Below, piece after piece: positions 19,000-28,852 of a stretch of DNA of 64,000 bases. The stretch is from CAZBSE01 sp964561115. GTDB lineage: Bacteria; Actinomycetota; Humimicrobiia; Humimicrobiales; Humimicrobiaceae. A program made the translations under genes and the position numbers. Under the pieces are notes generated by a model. That model made no database searches. It had not been told where the DNA came from and was given only the letters and a program-made list of their open reading frames with translations. The stretch covers positions 1-64,000 of the forward strand of contig CAZLOE010000003.1 in assembly GCA_964561115.1 (NCBI GenBank). The letters are read 5' to 3'. How positions within the stretch are numbered: the stretch's first letter is position 1; each line of letters starts with the position of its first letter.

Positions 19000-20777
19000 T
19001 GACTTGTATAATCACTCCCCAAAATTATACTGATGTCCACATTGTCTACATTGTCATCGGAATATTTTATTATTCCTACACCCAGCCTTTCCTGTATCTG
19101 TTGAGCAAGCTCGTTAACTTTTTCTCTGGAATCAAATATTATTATTTCTGTCTGGTTATAATCCCAGTTATCGGCATCTTTTGTCTCAGCGACTTCCAGG
19201 ATTTCTTCTTCAGCATTAAAATAATCTTCAAGTATTTTCTGAGCTGTCGCCGCTAGTAGTGCTGTACCTTCCCCGTTTAAAATATTAATCTCTATAATCC
19301 CTTCCTCTTCCTGTGCATCTTCTGTTCCTGCTTCTTCGGCTTTATAATCAGCCCCCAGGATTATAACAATATCAGACTCTATAGCCTCATTTTCTGTTGT
19401 ATTTATATTACCGACCCCCAGGATATTTTTTAAATCATCTGCTGCTTCTATTACATATGCCTTATCTGTGTATATTGTGATTTCAGTAATATCGTAATCA
19501 AATTTTTCAGTAGGTTCGTTTGCAATTTCAAGCACATTGTACTTATTCTTGCCGCTTTCAAATAACTTCCTTTCTAAAAGGTCTTTCACTTGTTTAGCAA
19601 GGCCGGGTGTGCCCTCACCATTGAGTATGGTCAGATTGACTGTTTCCTCAGCAGTGGCTGTGACCTCTTCGGATACAGATTCCTCCATAGCGAATATTTC
19701 TGCAAGTTCTGAAACATCAGGCAGATAAACTATCTCTTCTTCTGCCAGTTCTGTAGACGACACATCCAAGGGATAAACATTGTTCTTACTGGGTTCTATC
19801 TCAGAAAATGTTGAGAAGATCTTTAATTCTTCTTCCATACTCAGATCAGTATCAATAAAATCACTGATAAGATTTAGATTGGCTGACAGCTCTTCTTCAT
19901 TTTCACCCACTATCTTTTTTATCACTGCGTCTAAAATCAGCTTCTGTTTGGTAATATTTCCTATTGGAACATCCTCTTCTATACCGCTGAAAAATTTAAG
20001 GAAATTTAACGCCTCTGTCCCGTCAATCAGGTTCTCTCCTTTTTTCAGTTCAAAGGTTGAATTGTCGTCATAATTTTTAACTGTCATCTCCTCATCCAAT
20101 TCCAGATTTATCCCGTTCAATTTATTGACTACATTATAAATATCCATAAGAATATAATGATTTATCTCCATATCCATACCCAGATTTCTCTCCAGAGCAA
20201 GACTCAGCAAATCCATACCCCCTACTTCTACCGAATCACCCACCAGGCCTGCTCCTATACCCGGTATATCAAGCAAAGTCTTTACCGGGATGCAGAGAGA
20301 TGTCAGTTTTTCTTCAATGCTGTAATATCTTGAAAATACTATTGAACTTACCTCAGGTTCAAGTAGATCCTGATCCGCACAGGCAATGACTATATTTATG
20401 TCTTGGGTCAGTTCAAGAGAGCTCGGTATACTTATTCTTTCTTCATCCGGGATCTCTACTTCAGTAGAAATCATGCTTTTGATCCAGGGAACACCCCAGA
20501 AGACCACCGCCACAGCAATAACTACCAGGATCAACATTATTCCTAATATCTTAAAAATAGCCCTTCTTTTCTTCTTCTTCTGTTTTATTCTTTTTATCCT
20601 GAAACCTTCGCTTTCCACATTTTCGCTAGCCTCCTCTTCAAATTTAAAATCTTCATCTTTGAAGAAGTCATCTCCAAAATTACTGGATTCTTTTCTTCTG
20701 CTGCGTATATTTTCTAAATCTTCATCATCAGAATCATCGCTTACAAATTTATCTTCATCATCATCATTAAAAGACAT
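18996..20777 (-). CDS. LytR-CpsA-Psr (LCP)-like protein with two LytR_C domains; catalytic residues degenerate
   Basis: About 593 aa. A cytoplasmic acidic tail (about 1-50), a basic patch (KRIKQKKKKRRAIFK) and one membrane helix (about 75-95) lead to an extracellular LCP-like region (about 110-330). Two LytR C-terminal repeats follow, each beginning LTILNGEGTPGLA or INILNGEGTALLA. LCP enzymes attach glycopolymers to peptidoglycan. Here the usual arginines and aspartates of the pyrophosphate-binding site are not visible: the R.R...D..R..RQ stretch reads LKFFSGIEEDVPIGNITKQK. It may be non-catalytic. GTG at 20792 is possible, but ATG at 20777 has GGAGG 8 nt upstream. Confidence 0.75.
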   Translation of the reverse strand: MSFNDDDEDKFVSDDSDDEDLENIRSRRKESSNFGDDFFKDEDFKFEEEASENVESEGFRIKRIKQKKKKRRAIFKILGIMLILVVIAVAVVFWGVPWIKSMISTEVEIPDEERISIPSSLELTQDINIVIACADQDLLEPEVSSIVFSRYYSIEEKLTSLCIPVKTLLDIPGIGAGLVGDSVEVGGMDLLSLALERNLGMDMEINHYILMDIYNVVNKLNGINLELDEEMTVKNYDDNSTFELKKGENLIDGTEALNFLKFFSGIEEDVPIGNITKQKLILDAVIKKIVGENEEELSANLNLISDFIDTDLSMEEELKIFSTFSEIEPSKNNVYPLDVSSTELAEEEIVYLPDVSELAEIFAMEESVSEEVTATAEETVNLTILNGEGTPGLAKQVKDLLERKLFESGKNKYNVLEIANEPTEKFDYDITEITIYTDKAYVIEAADDLKNILGVGNINTTENEAIESDIVIILGADYKAEEAGTEDAQEEEGIIEINILNGEGTALLAATAQKILEDYFNAEEEILEVAETKDADNWDYNQTEIIIFDSREKVNELAQQIQERLGVGIIKYSDDNVDNVDISIILGSDYTSQ

Positions 20778-20778
20778 T

Positions 20779-21390
20779 TTAAATACCTCCACAAATATTG
20801 TTCCATACCTTACTGGTATCAGGATGTAATAACCTGTTTCTTTTTACAACATATATTATATTATTTTTATAAACCTCTAATAAACATAAATCAATGTTTT
20901 TTAAAGCAAGATCCCTGCATTTCTCTACACCATCATAATCTCTGTTTTTCTCAATTTTATCAGAAATAAAAAAAATCTTATCCTCAAGACTCATATTGCA
21001 GTATCCAACAGTATGAAATTTAATCGCCTTCAGCACCTTTTTTTTAGAAATATCAAAATCCCTTGAAACCAGATAAGCGCCTACAAAACCGTGTATTAAA
21101 GGCGGTGATTTTAACGCAAAACTGCTGACCTTAAGTTTATTATTTATTGCCGTCTCTACCAGCTCTTTATAACTGAACACTTTACCATAATCATGCAATA
21201 TACATACAATACCAAGATTATAAAAATCCAGATCAGCATGATGCTTTTCTGCCATTATACCCGCATACTCCAGTGTATTAATAGAATGCTGGTATAAAGA
21301 AACAGGCATAACAGACTTAATCTTTTCAATCAAACCTTTAAGATATTCTTTTTGCTCTGCACTCAAAGCAAGATCATTTATAAAGTCCAT
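20779..21390 (-). CDS. yqeK: HD-domain hydrolase of the YqeK type (diadenosine tetraphosphatase)
   Basis: 203 aa. The metal-binding HD residues are H35, H66-D67 (LHDYGK) and the later H in IHGFVGAYLV and FHTVG. YqeK proteins split Ap4A symmetrically into two ADP, and yqeK usually follows nadD, as here (17-nt overlap with nadD). C-terminal SDKIEKNRDYDGVEKCR fits the family's metal-binding segment (D.iE..R.). The Shine-Dalgarno of the next gene (lcp) lies within its last codons. Confidence 0.9.
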   Translation of the reverse strand: MDFINDLALSAEQKEYLKGLIEKIKSVMPVSLYQHSINTLEYAGIMAEKHHADLDFYNLGIVCILHDYGKVFSYKELVETAINNKLKVSSFALKSPPLIHGFVGAYLVSRDFDISKKKVLKAIKFHTVGYCNMSLEDKIFFISDKIEKNRDYDGVEKCRDLALKNIDLCLLEVYKNNIIYVVKRNRLLHPDTSKVWNNICGGI

Positions 21391-22009
21391 GTTTTATTAT
21401 ATAATTGCTGACCCCTTCGGGTACGAGATAATCTATTGGTCGGCCGCTCTTTAATCTATTTCTTATATCGGTTGAAGAAATAGACAGAGCTGGTATCTCC
21501 ATAATATATATTTTCTTATAGGATTCCTCATCACTGCTGAAAAGTTTTTTTCTCAGACCCTCTATTCGTGTTATATCATATCCCGGTCTTGTAGCAGCTA
21601 TGAATTTACATAGTGAGATTATTTCATCGGTGTTTTTCCAGGTAAGTATTTCTAGAATAGCATCGGCACCGGTAACAAAATATAGTGATGATTTTTTACC
21701 ATACTTTTTCTTTAGCTGCCTTACTGTATCTATGGTATAGGACTTTTTTTTCCTCTCTATCTCCATTCTGGAAACAAAAAAGTTACTATTGGAAGAAGTG
21801 GCGATGACAGCCATTATATACCTGTCTTCCGAATCTGCTATTTCCTGTTTATCTTTATGCGGTGGATTACCTGTAGGTATAAATATCACCCTGTCCAGAT
21901 TAAATTGACTCAATGCTTCCTGAGCAGTAACCAGATGGCCGCTATGAATAGGGTTAAATGTTCCCCCCATAATACCTATTTTTTGTCCTTGCTTTTTATC
22001 TTTTCCCAT
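21374..22009 (-). CDS. nadD: Nicotinate-nucleotide adenylyltransferase
   Basis: Makes deamido-NAD from nicotinate mononucleotide and ATP. The class-defining GGTFNPIHSGHLVTAQEAL nucleotide-binding motif is near residue 16, VIFIPTGNPPHK follows, and the C-terminal ISSTDIRNRLKSG matches the ISSTxIR motif. Earlier starts exist in frame, but ATG at 22009, just after the proA stop with AGGAAA 5-6 nt ahead, is the best start (211 aa). Part of the obgE-proB-proA-nadD-yqeK run. Confidence 0.96.
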   Translation of the reverse strand: MGKDKKQGQKIGIMGGTFNPIHSGHLVTAQEALSQFNLDRVIFIPTGNPPHKDKQEIADSEDRYIMAVIATSSNSNFFVSRMEIERKKKSYTIDTVRQLKKKYGKKSSLYFVTGADAILEILTWKNTDEIISLCKFIAATRPGYDITRIEGLRKKLFSSDEESYKKIYIMEIPALSISSTDIRNRLKSGRPIDYLVPEGVSNYIIKHGLYK

Positions 22010-22010
22010 A

Positions 22011-23267
22011 TTATTTCCTAATCTGACCATCACCCAGCACTATAAACTTATTGGTGGTCAGTTCTCTTAATCCCATAGGTCCCCGCCAGTGAAGTTTCTG
22101 AGTACTTATTCCTATTTCCGTACCCATTCCGAATTGTTCACCATCCGTAAACCTGGTAGAAGCATTGACAAAGACAGTAGATGAGTCTATGGCATTAGTA
22201 AAATAAATCGAATTCTTATAACTTGAAGTGATAATAGTTTCAGTGTGATGTGAGCCATATTTATTTATATGTTTTACTGCTTCCTCTATACTTCCGATGA
22301 TCTTTACCGCCATCTTGTAATCCAGATATTCCTTATACCAGTCTTCTTCAGAAGCAAGTTTAATAGAGGGATAAAGTTTTTTAGATTCACTGCAGCCCAA
22401 GAGTTCCACATTTTTAGACTCAAGATTCTTAAGGACCAGAGGTAGTATTTTACCAGCTGCATCCTTATGTACCAGTAACTTCTCGGCTGCATTGCAAACA
22501 CTTGGCCGCTGGGTCTTTGAATTTATTATTATTTCCGAAATAACATCTTCTCTTATGCCCTCCAGCATATTATCAATATAAACATGGCAGTTTCCTATTC
22601 CGGTCTCGATCACAGGCACCTTCGAATTTTCTACTACACTATCGATCAGATCCTTACCCCCTCTTGGGATAAGGACATCTATATACTGCCTTAGCTGCAT
22701 CAATCTGACTGCATCTTCCCTGCCGGTAGTGGGGATTATCTGTATTATACTCTGGGGAAAATTATTATTTTCCAGAGCTCTGCCCATCACTTCGACCAGC
22801 TTCTTATTAGTATTGATGGCATGAGAGCTTCCTCTTAAAACGATGCAATTTCCTGCCTTTACACACAGAACTGAAGCATCCACAGTAACGTCAGGCCTGG
22901 CTTCATATATTACTCCCACTACTCCCAGCGGGACCCTGACATTTTTTAAAATCAATCCGTTGGGAAGATTATATCCGAAAATAATCTCTCCTACCGGATC
23001 GGTAAACCTGATTACTTTATCTATACTTTCTGCTTTTTTTTCTATCCTCGGCCTGTCAAATTTCAACCTGTCCAGTAGACTTTCAGATATTCCCTCCCGG
23101 GCAGACTTTTTCAGATCTTTTTCATTCTCTTTTATGATCTCCCCGGCACTGCTGACAAGATATTCTGAAATATCAGAGAGTATTTTATTTTTAACCACAG
23201 TACCTGCATTTGAAATAAGGCCGGTACTTTCTTTTGCTCTTTTTGCTATTTCTAAGACTATATCCAT
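22011..23267 (-). CDS. proA: Gamma-glutamyl phosphate reductase (proline synthesis)
   Basis: NADPH-dependent reduction of gamma-glutamyl phosphate to glutamate semialdehyde. 418 aa, typical. The aldehyde-dehydrogenase fold carries VIYEARPDVTVDA, CIVLRGSSHA and VLIPRGGKDLID, with the catalytic cysteine in RPSVCNAAEKLLVH. The C-terminus has FVNASTRFTDGEQFGMGTEIG and HWRGPMGLREL. It pairs with proB 47 nt upstream. Confidence 0.98.
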   Translation of the reverse strand: MDIVLEIAKRAKESTGLISNAGTVVKNKILSDISEYLVSSAGEIIKENEKDLKKSAREGISESLLDRLKFDRPRIEKKAESIDKVIRFTDPVGEIIFGYNLPNGLILKNVRVPLGVVGVIYEARPDVTVDASVLCVKAGNCIVLRGSSHAINTNKKLVEVMGRALENNNFPQSIIQIIPTTGREDAVRLMQLRQYIDVLIPRGGKDLIDSVVENSKVPVIETGIGNCHVYIDNMLEGIREDVISEIIINSKTQRPSVCNAAEKLLVHKDAAGKILPLVLKNLESKNVELLGCSESKKLYPSIKLASEEDWYKEYLDYKMAVKIIGSIEEAVKHINKYGSHHTETIITSSYKNSIYFTNAIDSSTVFVNASTRFTDGEQFGMGTEIGISTQKLHWRGPMGLRELTTNKFIVLGDGQIRK

Positions 23268-23314
23268 AAGCTTCCCTAATTTTAATTATTATAACATAAA
23301 ACTGCCCGAGTAAA

Positions 23315-24451
23315 TTAATCCTTAAAAACTACCAGGCAATCCCTGTGAATTACTTCACTGCACATAGCATCATTAAATTCAGATAAAATCTTTTTCTGGT
23401 TCTTGCCCTTTATTTTTAATATATCATCACTGGAAAAATTACTTATTCCCTTAGCAATAAGTTTATTGTCCATGGAAAACACTTTTAATGTATCGCCTTT
23501 ATTAAACTTCCCGCTGACTTTTACCACCCCTACCGGCAGGATGCTTTTGCCTTTATTTAACACAGCCTCTTCTGCCCCCTTATCTATGATTATGGCACCC
23601 TTGGTCTTCATACCGAAAGCTATCCATTTCTTTATGCTTTTTACCTTCTTCATAGTCTGTGGAGCAAAAAAAGTCCCCACATTTTTTCCGGCAAGGATCT
23701 CATCAAGTACATTTATTCTTCTGCTGTTGGCGATTATGGTCTTTATACCTGAAAAAGAGCAAATCTTTGCTGCCTTTATTTTAGACTCCATTCCTCCAAT
23801 ACCATAAGTCGAGCCGATCCCTCCTGCCGCACTCTCAATATTTTTATCTATTCTGTCGATATATGAAATAAGCTTTGCATCCCTGCTGGTCCTCGGATTT
23901 TTATCATACATCCCTTCAATATCAGTTAAAATCACCAGAACATCCGCCTCTGCCAAAACTGAAACCAGGGCTGCCAGCTCGTCATTATCCCCAAACTTTA
24001 TTTCATCTACAGCCGCGCTGTCGTTCTCGTTTATTAAGGGAATCACACCTAAATCAATTAAATTTCTTATAGTATTTCTAATATTCAAATACTGCTCCCT
24101 TCTAGTAGTATCCTCCTGGGTAAGTAGTATCTGGCCTATTTTTAAGCCGTTTTTAGAAAACAGATCACCATACAGCTTCATAATTTTCACCTGACCTATA
24201 GATGCTGCCGCCTGGAGCAGAGTTATTTCCTGCGGTTTTTTTGATATATTTAAATCTTCCAGACCGGCAGCTATGGCACCGCTGGTAACTATCATCACTT
24301 CAATACCTCTCTTGGCCAGAGAGCTTACTTCGTTTACAAATTTCTCTATATTGGCCCTGTCCAGTCCGCCTGTTTTTAAGGTAAGACTGCTGGAACCTAT
24401 CTTTATTACCATTTTTTTAATATTTTTAAGACATCTTCTTTTATCTGTCAT
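23315..24451 (-). CDS. proB: Glutamate 5-kinase with C-terminal PUA domain
   Basis: Phosphorylates glutamate in the first step of proline synthesis and is normally inhibited by proline. 378 aa. Amino-acid kinase domain (about 10-260) with KIGSSSLT, MIVTSGAIAAG, NENDSAAVDEIKFGDNDELA and a PUA domain after residue 285. A GAGGT Shine-Dalgarno precedes the ATG. It lies 21 nt after obgE, as in the widespread obgE-proB-proA order. Confidence 0.98.
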   Translation of the reverse strand: MTDKRRCLKNIKKMVIKIGSSSLTLKTGGLDRANIEKFVNEVSSLAKRGIEVMIVTSGAIAAGLEDLNISKKPQEITLLQAAASIGQVKIMKLYGDLFSKNGLKIGQILLTQEDTTRREQYLNIRNTIRNLIDLGVIPLINENDSAAVDEIKFGDNDELAALVSVLAEADVLVILTDIEGMYDKNPRTSRDAKLISYIDRIDKNIESAAGGIGSTYGIGGMESKIKAAKICSFSGIKTIIANSRRINVLDEILAGKNVGTFFAPQTMKKVKSIKKWIAFGMKTKGAIIIDKGAEEAVLNKGKSILPVGVVKVSGKFNKGDTLKVFSMDNKLIAKGISNFSSDDILKIKGKNQKKILSEFNDAMCSEVIHRDCLVVFKD

Positions 24452-24472
24452 GATTTACCTCACATGTAAAGT

Positions 24473-25780
24473 CTATTCTACAAGTGAAAAAACCAGATCA
24501 CCGATGATCACTGTGCTTCCTTCTTTAACACCCATCTTTTTTAACCTGTCTGCAATCCCCATTTTCTTAAGCCTGTTTTTTAAATGATCCAGTGCTTCCT
24601 CATTGCTCAGATCTGTCATTGCCACCATTCTCTCTATTTTCTTATTTTTAACCACATATTCACTGTTATTTTTTTCAATCTCAATTTTATCCATCCCCGA
24701 TTTACTATCATTCAGGCTGTAAACACTGACTTTCCCCGCTTTATCAGGACTGCTCTCTTCATCCTTCCGGATCTTTCTTCTATATTCATCTACTCTTTGA
24801 TATAAATCTTCTACCAGTTTATCGAGGCCTTTTCCTGTGACCGCCGAAATCAGAAATACTTTTTTGCCACTTCTATTTTCAAGGACTTTTTTGATCTTGA
24901 CCAGTTCACTGCTGTCCGGTACCAGATCGATTTTATTTATCACCACCACATAATCTTTTTTATATACATCAATATTATATAGTCTTATCTCTTCTCTTAA
25001 AATATCAAAAGTCTCAATTATTTCCTGTATTTTATCTATAATCCTCTGCCCGTCTAAGATCACCACAATCATTGCAGTTCTTGTTATGTGCCTTAAGAAC
25101 TTATCTCCCAGACCGACTCCCCTGTGAGCGCCTTTTATCAATCCAGGCACATCCGCAACCACAAAATCTTCATCATTTATTTTTACCATTCCAAGATTGG
25201 GGGTTAAAGTGGTAAAGGGATAATCTGCAATCTTAGGTTTAGCAGCTGATATTCTGCTTATTATAGTAGATTTGCCTGAATTTGGAAATCCGACCAGTGC
25301 CACATCAGCGACAAGCCTAAGTTCCAGATTGACCCAGAAATCCTCTGTCTTTTCCCCTATTTCTGCAAAGGAAGGGAATCTTCTTTTGGAAGATACAAAA
25401 CTCGAATTTCCCCTGCCTCCTATTCCACCTTTAGCAATGACAATCTTACTCCCTGAGCTGTCCAGGTCCGCAATTACATTTCCCCTATCATCTTTGATTA
25501 CTGTTCCGATAGGTACTTTTATAATTAAATCTTTCCCATCTTTTCCGTTTTTATTGTTTGATTCTCCTCTTTTACTGTTTTCAGCTTTAAAATGTATCTT
25601 TTTCCGGAATCCGTATAAGGTACTCAGATCTCCAGTGGCCCGTATGATCACATCTCCGCCTTTTCCTCCGTTCCCCCCGCTGGGGATCTTTTTTGCCCCG
25701 CTTTTCAATTTAAAAAAGGTGACAGCGCCGTCTCCGCCATTTCCAGCCTTTATATTGATTTTAGCTTCATCTAAAAACAT
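24473..25780 (-). CDS. obgE: GTPase ObgE/CgtA
   Basis: 50S-assembly and stress GTPase. 435 aa with three parts: the glycine-rich Obg domain (1-158), the G domain with GFPNSGKST (G1), DVPGLI (G3), NKID (G4) and SAVTGKG (G5), and the C-terminal OCT domain found in Gram-positive Obg proteins (from about 350, GSTVIIGDLVFSLVE at the end). It normally follows rpmA directly; here about 3.2 kb of unrelated genes separate the two. Confidence 0.98.
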   Translation of the reverse strand: MFLDEAKINIKAGNGGDGAVTFFKLKSGAKKIPSGGNGGKGGDVIIRATGDLSTLYGFRKKIHFKAENSKRGESNNKNGKDGKDLIIKVPIGTVIKDDRGNVIADLDSSGSKIVIAKGGIGGRGNSSFVSSKRRFPSFAEIGEKTEDFWVNLELRLVADVALVGFPNSGKSTIISRISAAKPKIADYPFTTLTPNLGMVKINDEDFVVADVPGLIKGAHRGVGLGDKFLRHITRTAMIVVILDGQRIIDKIQEIIETFDILREEIRLYNIDVYKKDYVVVINKIDLVPDSSELVKIKKVLENRSGKKVFLISAVTGKGLDKLVEDLYQRVDEYRRKIRKDEESSPDKAGKVSVYSLNDSKSGMDKIEIEKNNSEYVVKNKKIERMVAMTDLSNEEALDHLKNRLKKMGIADRLKKMGVKEGSTVIIGDLVFSLVE

Positions 25781-25841
25781 ATCATTCCGCGTTTTTTCCT
25801 TTCCCGGTCAAATCTTAAAACCATTAAGGACTTGGGTTTAA

Positions 25842-26858
25842 TCACAGTTTAAAAATCGCTTTATATATTTTTCTTTTCAGCATCAGATCCAGGCCCTTTT
25901 TAAAATCAGAAAGCGGAATAACTTCTGATATGAGAGGAGATAAATCCAACTTTTTTTCTATTACTATATCATAAGCCAGTTTTAAATCCTTTGGAGTCGC
26001 TGAATAAGAGCTTTTTATGACCAGTTCTCTTTTATATACTTTTTCAAAATCAATCTCGAATCTGCTTTCCTGGCCGGAAGCTCCGAAAATATTGATGGCT
26101 CCCCCGTCTCTGATATAAGAAAGAGCTTCACCCATAGTATTTTTGCTGGTCACAGTAAGTATGGCAATATCTGCACCAATACCAGTGATTTTTTTGACTT
26201 CTTTTAAAGTATCCTGACAGGACGGGTTTATAATGTAATCCGCTCCAATATTTTTAGCCTGAGATAACCGTCTGCTGTCCAGGTCAACAGCGATCACCCT
26301 GCCCCCTGAAAGTTTTATTAACTGGATAAAAAGCATTCCGATGACTCCTGATCCTACCACAGAAAATATGTCGTTTTTTAAAAATGTTATTCTTTCCACA
26401 GCTCTAATACAGCAGGCCAGCGGCTCTATAAATAATGATTCAATAAGATTAAAATCGGCAGGTATTTTAAAGGTAGTATATTTTATATGTTCCTTTGATA
26501 ATCTTATATACTGACAGAATGAACCAGGGAAAATATTAGTCTCCTTAAAGTGCCTGCACATAGAATGATTACCGTGCAGGCAGTAATGACATTGGTAACA
26601 GGGTATATGATGAGCTGCCACCACAATATCTCCCACATCAAATCCTTCTACATCCCCTCCTATTTCAATTATTTTTCCCACTACTTCGTGCCCGAACACT
26701 GCCGGTTTTTTAACTTCAGGATCAAATATTTTTACAATATCTGAACCGCATAGGCCTGTATACATCATCTCTATCAACATCTCATCTTCCTGTATCTCAG
26801 GCTTATCCATTTCTTCCAGTTTAAACTTATCCTTGTTATAACAGAACAGAGCTTTCAT
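25842..26858 (-). CDS. Zinc-dependent medium-chain dehydrogenase (sorbitol/threonine DH-like)
   Basis: 338 aa MDR-family oxidoreductase. Catalytic zinc ligands are C37 (GLCGSD) and H57-E58 (FGHEVVG). The structural zinc site is C87-x2-C90-x2-C93-x7-C101. The Rossmann motif SVVGSGVIGMLFIQL and the acidic residue in AVDLDSRRLSQA indicate NAD rather than NADP. The substrate is not clear; polyols, threonine or sugar alcohols are usual in this group. It overlaps the next upstream dehydrogenase by 23 nt, so the two are co-translated. They interrupt the conserved rpmA-obgE order. Confidence 0.88.
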   Translation of the reverse strand: MKALFCYNKDKFKLEEMDKPEIQEDEMLIEMMYTGLCGSDIVKIFDPEVKKPAVFGHEVVGKIIEIGGDVEGFDVGDIVVAAHHIPCYQCHYCLHGNHSMCRHFKETNIFPGSFCQYIRLSKEHIKYTTFKIPADFNLIESLFIEPLACCIRAVERITFLKNDIFSVVGSGVIGMLFIQLIKLSGGRVIAVDLDSRRLSQAKNIGADYIINPSCQDTLKEVKKITGIGADIAILTVTSKNTMGEALSYIRDGGAINIFGASGQESRFEIDFEKVYKRELVIKSSYSATPKDLKLAYDIVIEKKLDLSPLISEVIPLSDFKKGLDLMLKRKIYKAIFKL

Positions 26859-27888
26859 AAGTATTACATCTTATATTATATTTTATACCTTTACCTTTAC
26901 TCATAAGTTCCAATGCCTTTATCAGTTCTTCAAGCGGCATATCTGCTGTTATAAACTTAGCCGCATCAATACGGCCCGAGGTTATTAATCCAAATGCTTT
27001 ACTCACATATTCAGGAGTATGATGGTACACGCCCTTTATATTCAGCTCCGAGTAGTGGATCAGACCTGTATCAATATTAATAGAAGTACCGGGCATGCAG
27101 CCCCCGAATAGATTTATCAAAGCACCTTTCCTGCCCATCAGTATAGTCATCTCCCATACTTTAGGGATCCCTGTAGCATCAATTGCTACATCCACACCTC
27201 TATTACCTTCAGTCAATCTCTTTACCTCCAATACCTGATCAGATGCTTTAGCTGCGCTGACAGTATGATCTGCACCAAACTCACTTGCATAACCCAGCCT
27301 TTCTTCTGACAGGTCAACCGATATTACAACCGCACCCTTAAGTTTGGCCAGCGCTACAAACATAAGACCGATAGGTCCTGCTCCGTTAACCACTACTGTG
27401 CTTCCTGCTTCAATACCCGACTGCTCTACGCCGTGGACCACACAGGACAGCGGTTCCAGGATTGCTGCTTCCCGGTATTGTATATTATCAGGTAAAACAA
27501 ATGAATTTTTTCTTAATATATTCCCTGGAACCCTTATATACTCAGCATAGGCACCATTGTTGTATACCAGATTCTCGCAAATGGAGTACCTGCCTATCTT
27601 GCAGTAATAGCACTTATAACAGGGTACACTGTTTACTGCTACTATCCTGTCTCCCACTTTGAAATTATCCACTTCATCACCTATCTCTACAATATCACCC
27701 GACCATTCATGACCAAATACTGAAGCCTTTTTTATCATTTTAGGGTGGCCTCTCATATAAGTCTTCACATCCGAACCGCAGGTAAGCGCGCTTCTTATTT
27801 TCACCAGAGCTTCGCCCTCTCCTATCACAGGTATTTCTATTTCTTCATATCTTATATCCTGCGGACCATAAAACAGCTGAGCTTTCAT
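26836..27888 (-). CDS. Second zinc-dependent medium-chain dehydrogenase (paralog of its neighbour)
   Basis: About 350 aa. Same family and layout as the next gene: catalytic C41 (TCGSD) and H64-E65 (FGHEWSGD) counted from the longer start, structural C94, C97, C100, C108, and a Rossmann motif VVNGAGPIGLMFVAL with SVDLSEERL. It may be a remote duplicate; similarity to the neighbour is clear but moderate by eye. ATG at 27888 has GAAGGG 4 nt upstream and is preferred to ATG at 27900. The pair could form a hetero-oligomer or act on successive steps; no pathway genes adjoin them except a permease. Confidence 0.87.
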   Translation of the reverse strand: MKAQLFYGPQDIRYEEIEIPVIGEGEALVKIRSALTCGSDVKTYMRGHPKMIKKASVFGHEWSGDIVEIGDEVDNFKVGDRIVAVNSVPCYKCYYCKIGRYSICENLVYNNGAYAEYIRVPGNILRKNSFVLPDNIQYREAAILEPLSCVVHGVEQSGIEAGSTVVVNGAGPIGLMFVALAKLKGAVVISVDLSEERLGYASEFGADHTVSAAKASDQVLEVKRLTEGNRGVDVAIDATGIPKVWEMTILMGRKGALINLFGGCMPGTSINIDTGLIHYSELNIKGVYHHTPEYVSKAFGLITSGRIDAAKFITADMPLEELIKALELMSKGKGIKYNIRCNTYESSVLL

Positions 27889-28051
27889 TTTACCCTTCAT
27901 AAATCCTCACTGCTTTGATATCTTTAAAAAACCTTTTTTTAATATGTTACCTAAATATTACAGGAAGAATCTACCGAGTCAAGCAAATAAAAAACCATCA
28001 GTTTAAAATAATAAGTAAATATCTCTGCATTCTTACAGATGTTTTTCTAAT

Positions 28052-28852
28052 CTAAAAAAATAACTGCCTGCCGGTAAAACTGGAAAATAAATCTAATGCT
28101 ACTCTAATTATGGTTATGACCAGAAGTATAATAAAAGTGATTTTTATGACCTTCGGTTTTGTTTTTATATTTAGATATGTACCGATTCTTGAACCCGCGA
28201 TAGATCCCAGAGCTACTGAAAGTCCTAAAAAGAAATCAAATCTGACCACCATAAGCTTTCCTATAACTCCAAATATCGAACTACAGAATATAATCATAAG
28301 GGAGGTGCCTATAGCGATTTTTAAGGGGAAGCCAAAGATAAATACCAGAAGCGGGACATAAAGTGCTCCACCTCCGATTCCCAGTAAACCAAAAACAAAT
28401 CCAGCTACTAATGAAATAGGTATGACCTTGAAATAGCATCTCTTATCCGGAACAAGATTTACCGCAATACTGCTTTCTTTAATATCTCTGCCGCTGTCTC
28501 TTTTTATATAAAATAATCCAATAGAAAGAATTGCAGCACAAATATAGACCATCTTTATAGCTGTAGCCGGTATGTATTTGGTAAAATATGAACCAAAAAA
28601 ATAGCTGACAGCACTGGTAAGGCCCAAAATAAATCCAAATCTGATATTGATAGTTTTTTGGAGGTAATTAAACAGCGTCCCAAAAGAGCCGGCAAAGAAG
28701 GTCTGCAGTGCAGATATTGCCGTAGCGATCTTTACTTCTACATTAGTAATATATAACAATATTGGGAGGACCAACATACCGCCGCCTATTCCCAGAAACC
28801 CTGCTACAATCCCCCCTAATACTCCGATTCCAAAAAACTCTAAGTATTCCAT
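28052..28852 (-). CDS. TauE/SafE-family membrane permease
   Basis: 266 aa, about eight membrane segments in two related halves, each opening with the family's glycine motif (GFLGIGGGMLVLPILLY near residue 19; FGLLGIGGGALYVPLLVF near 160). Members export sulfite, sulfoacetate or related small anions; the substrate here is unknown. TATAAT lies only about 11 nt before the ATG and no Shine-Dalgarno is seen, so the mRNA could be nearly leaderless. It lies 151 nt from the dehydrogenase pair and may form an accessory module with it. Confidence 0.9.
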   Translation of the reverse strand: MEYLEFFGIGVLGGIVAGFLGIGGGMLVLPILLYITNVEVKIATAISALQTFFAGSFGTLFNYLQKTINIRFGFILGLTSAVSYFFGSYFTKYIPATAIKMVYICAAILSIGLFYIKRDSGRDIKESSIAVNLVPDKRCYFKVIPISLVAGFVFGLLGIGGGALYVPLLVFIFGFPLKIAIGTSLMIIFCSSIFGVIGKLMVVRFDFFLGLSVALGSIAGSRIGTYLNIKTKPKVIKITFIILLVITIIRVALDLFSSFTGRQLFF

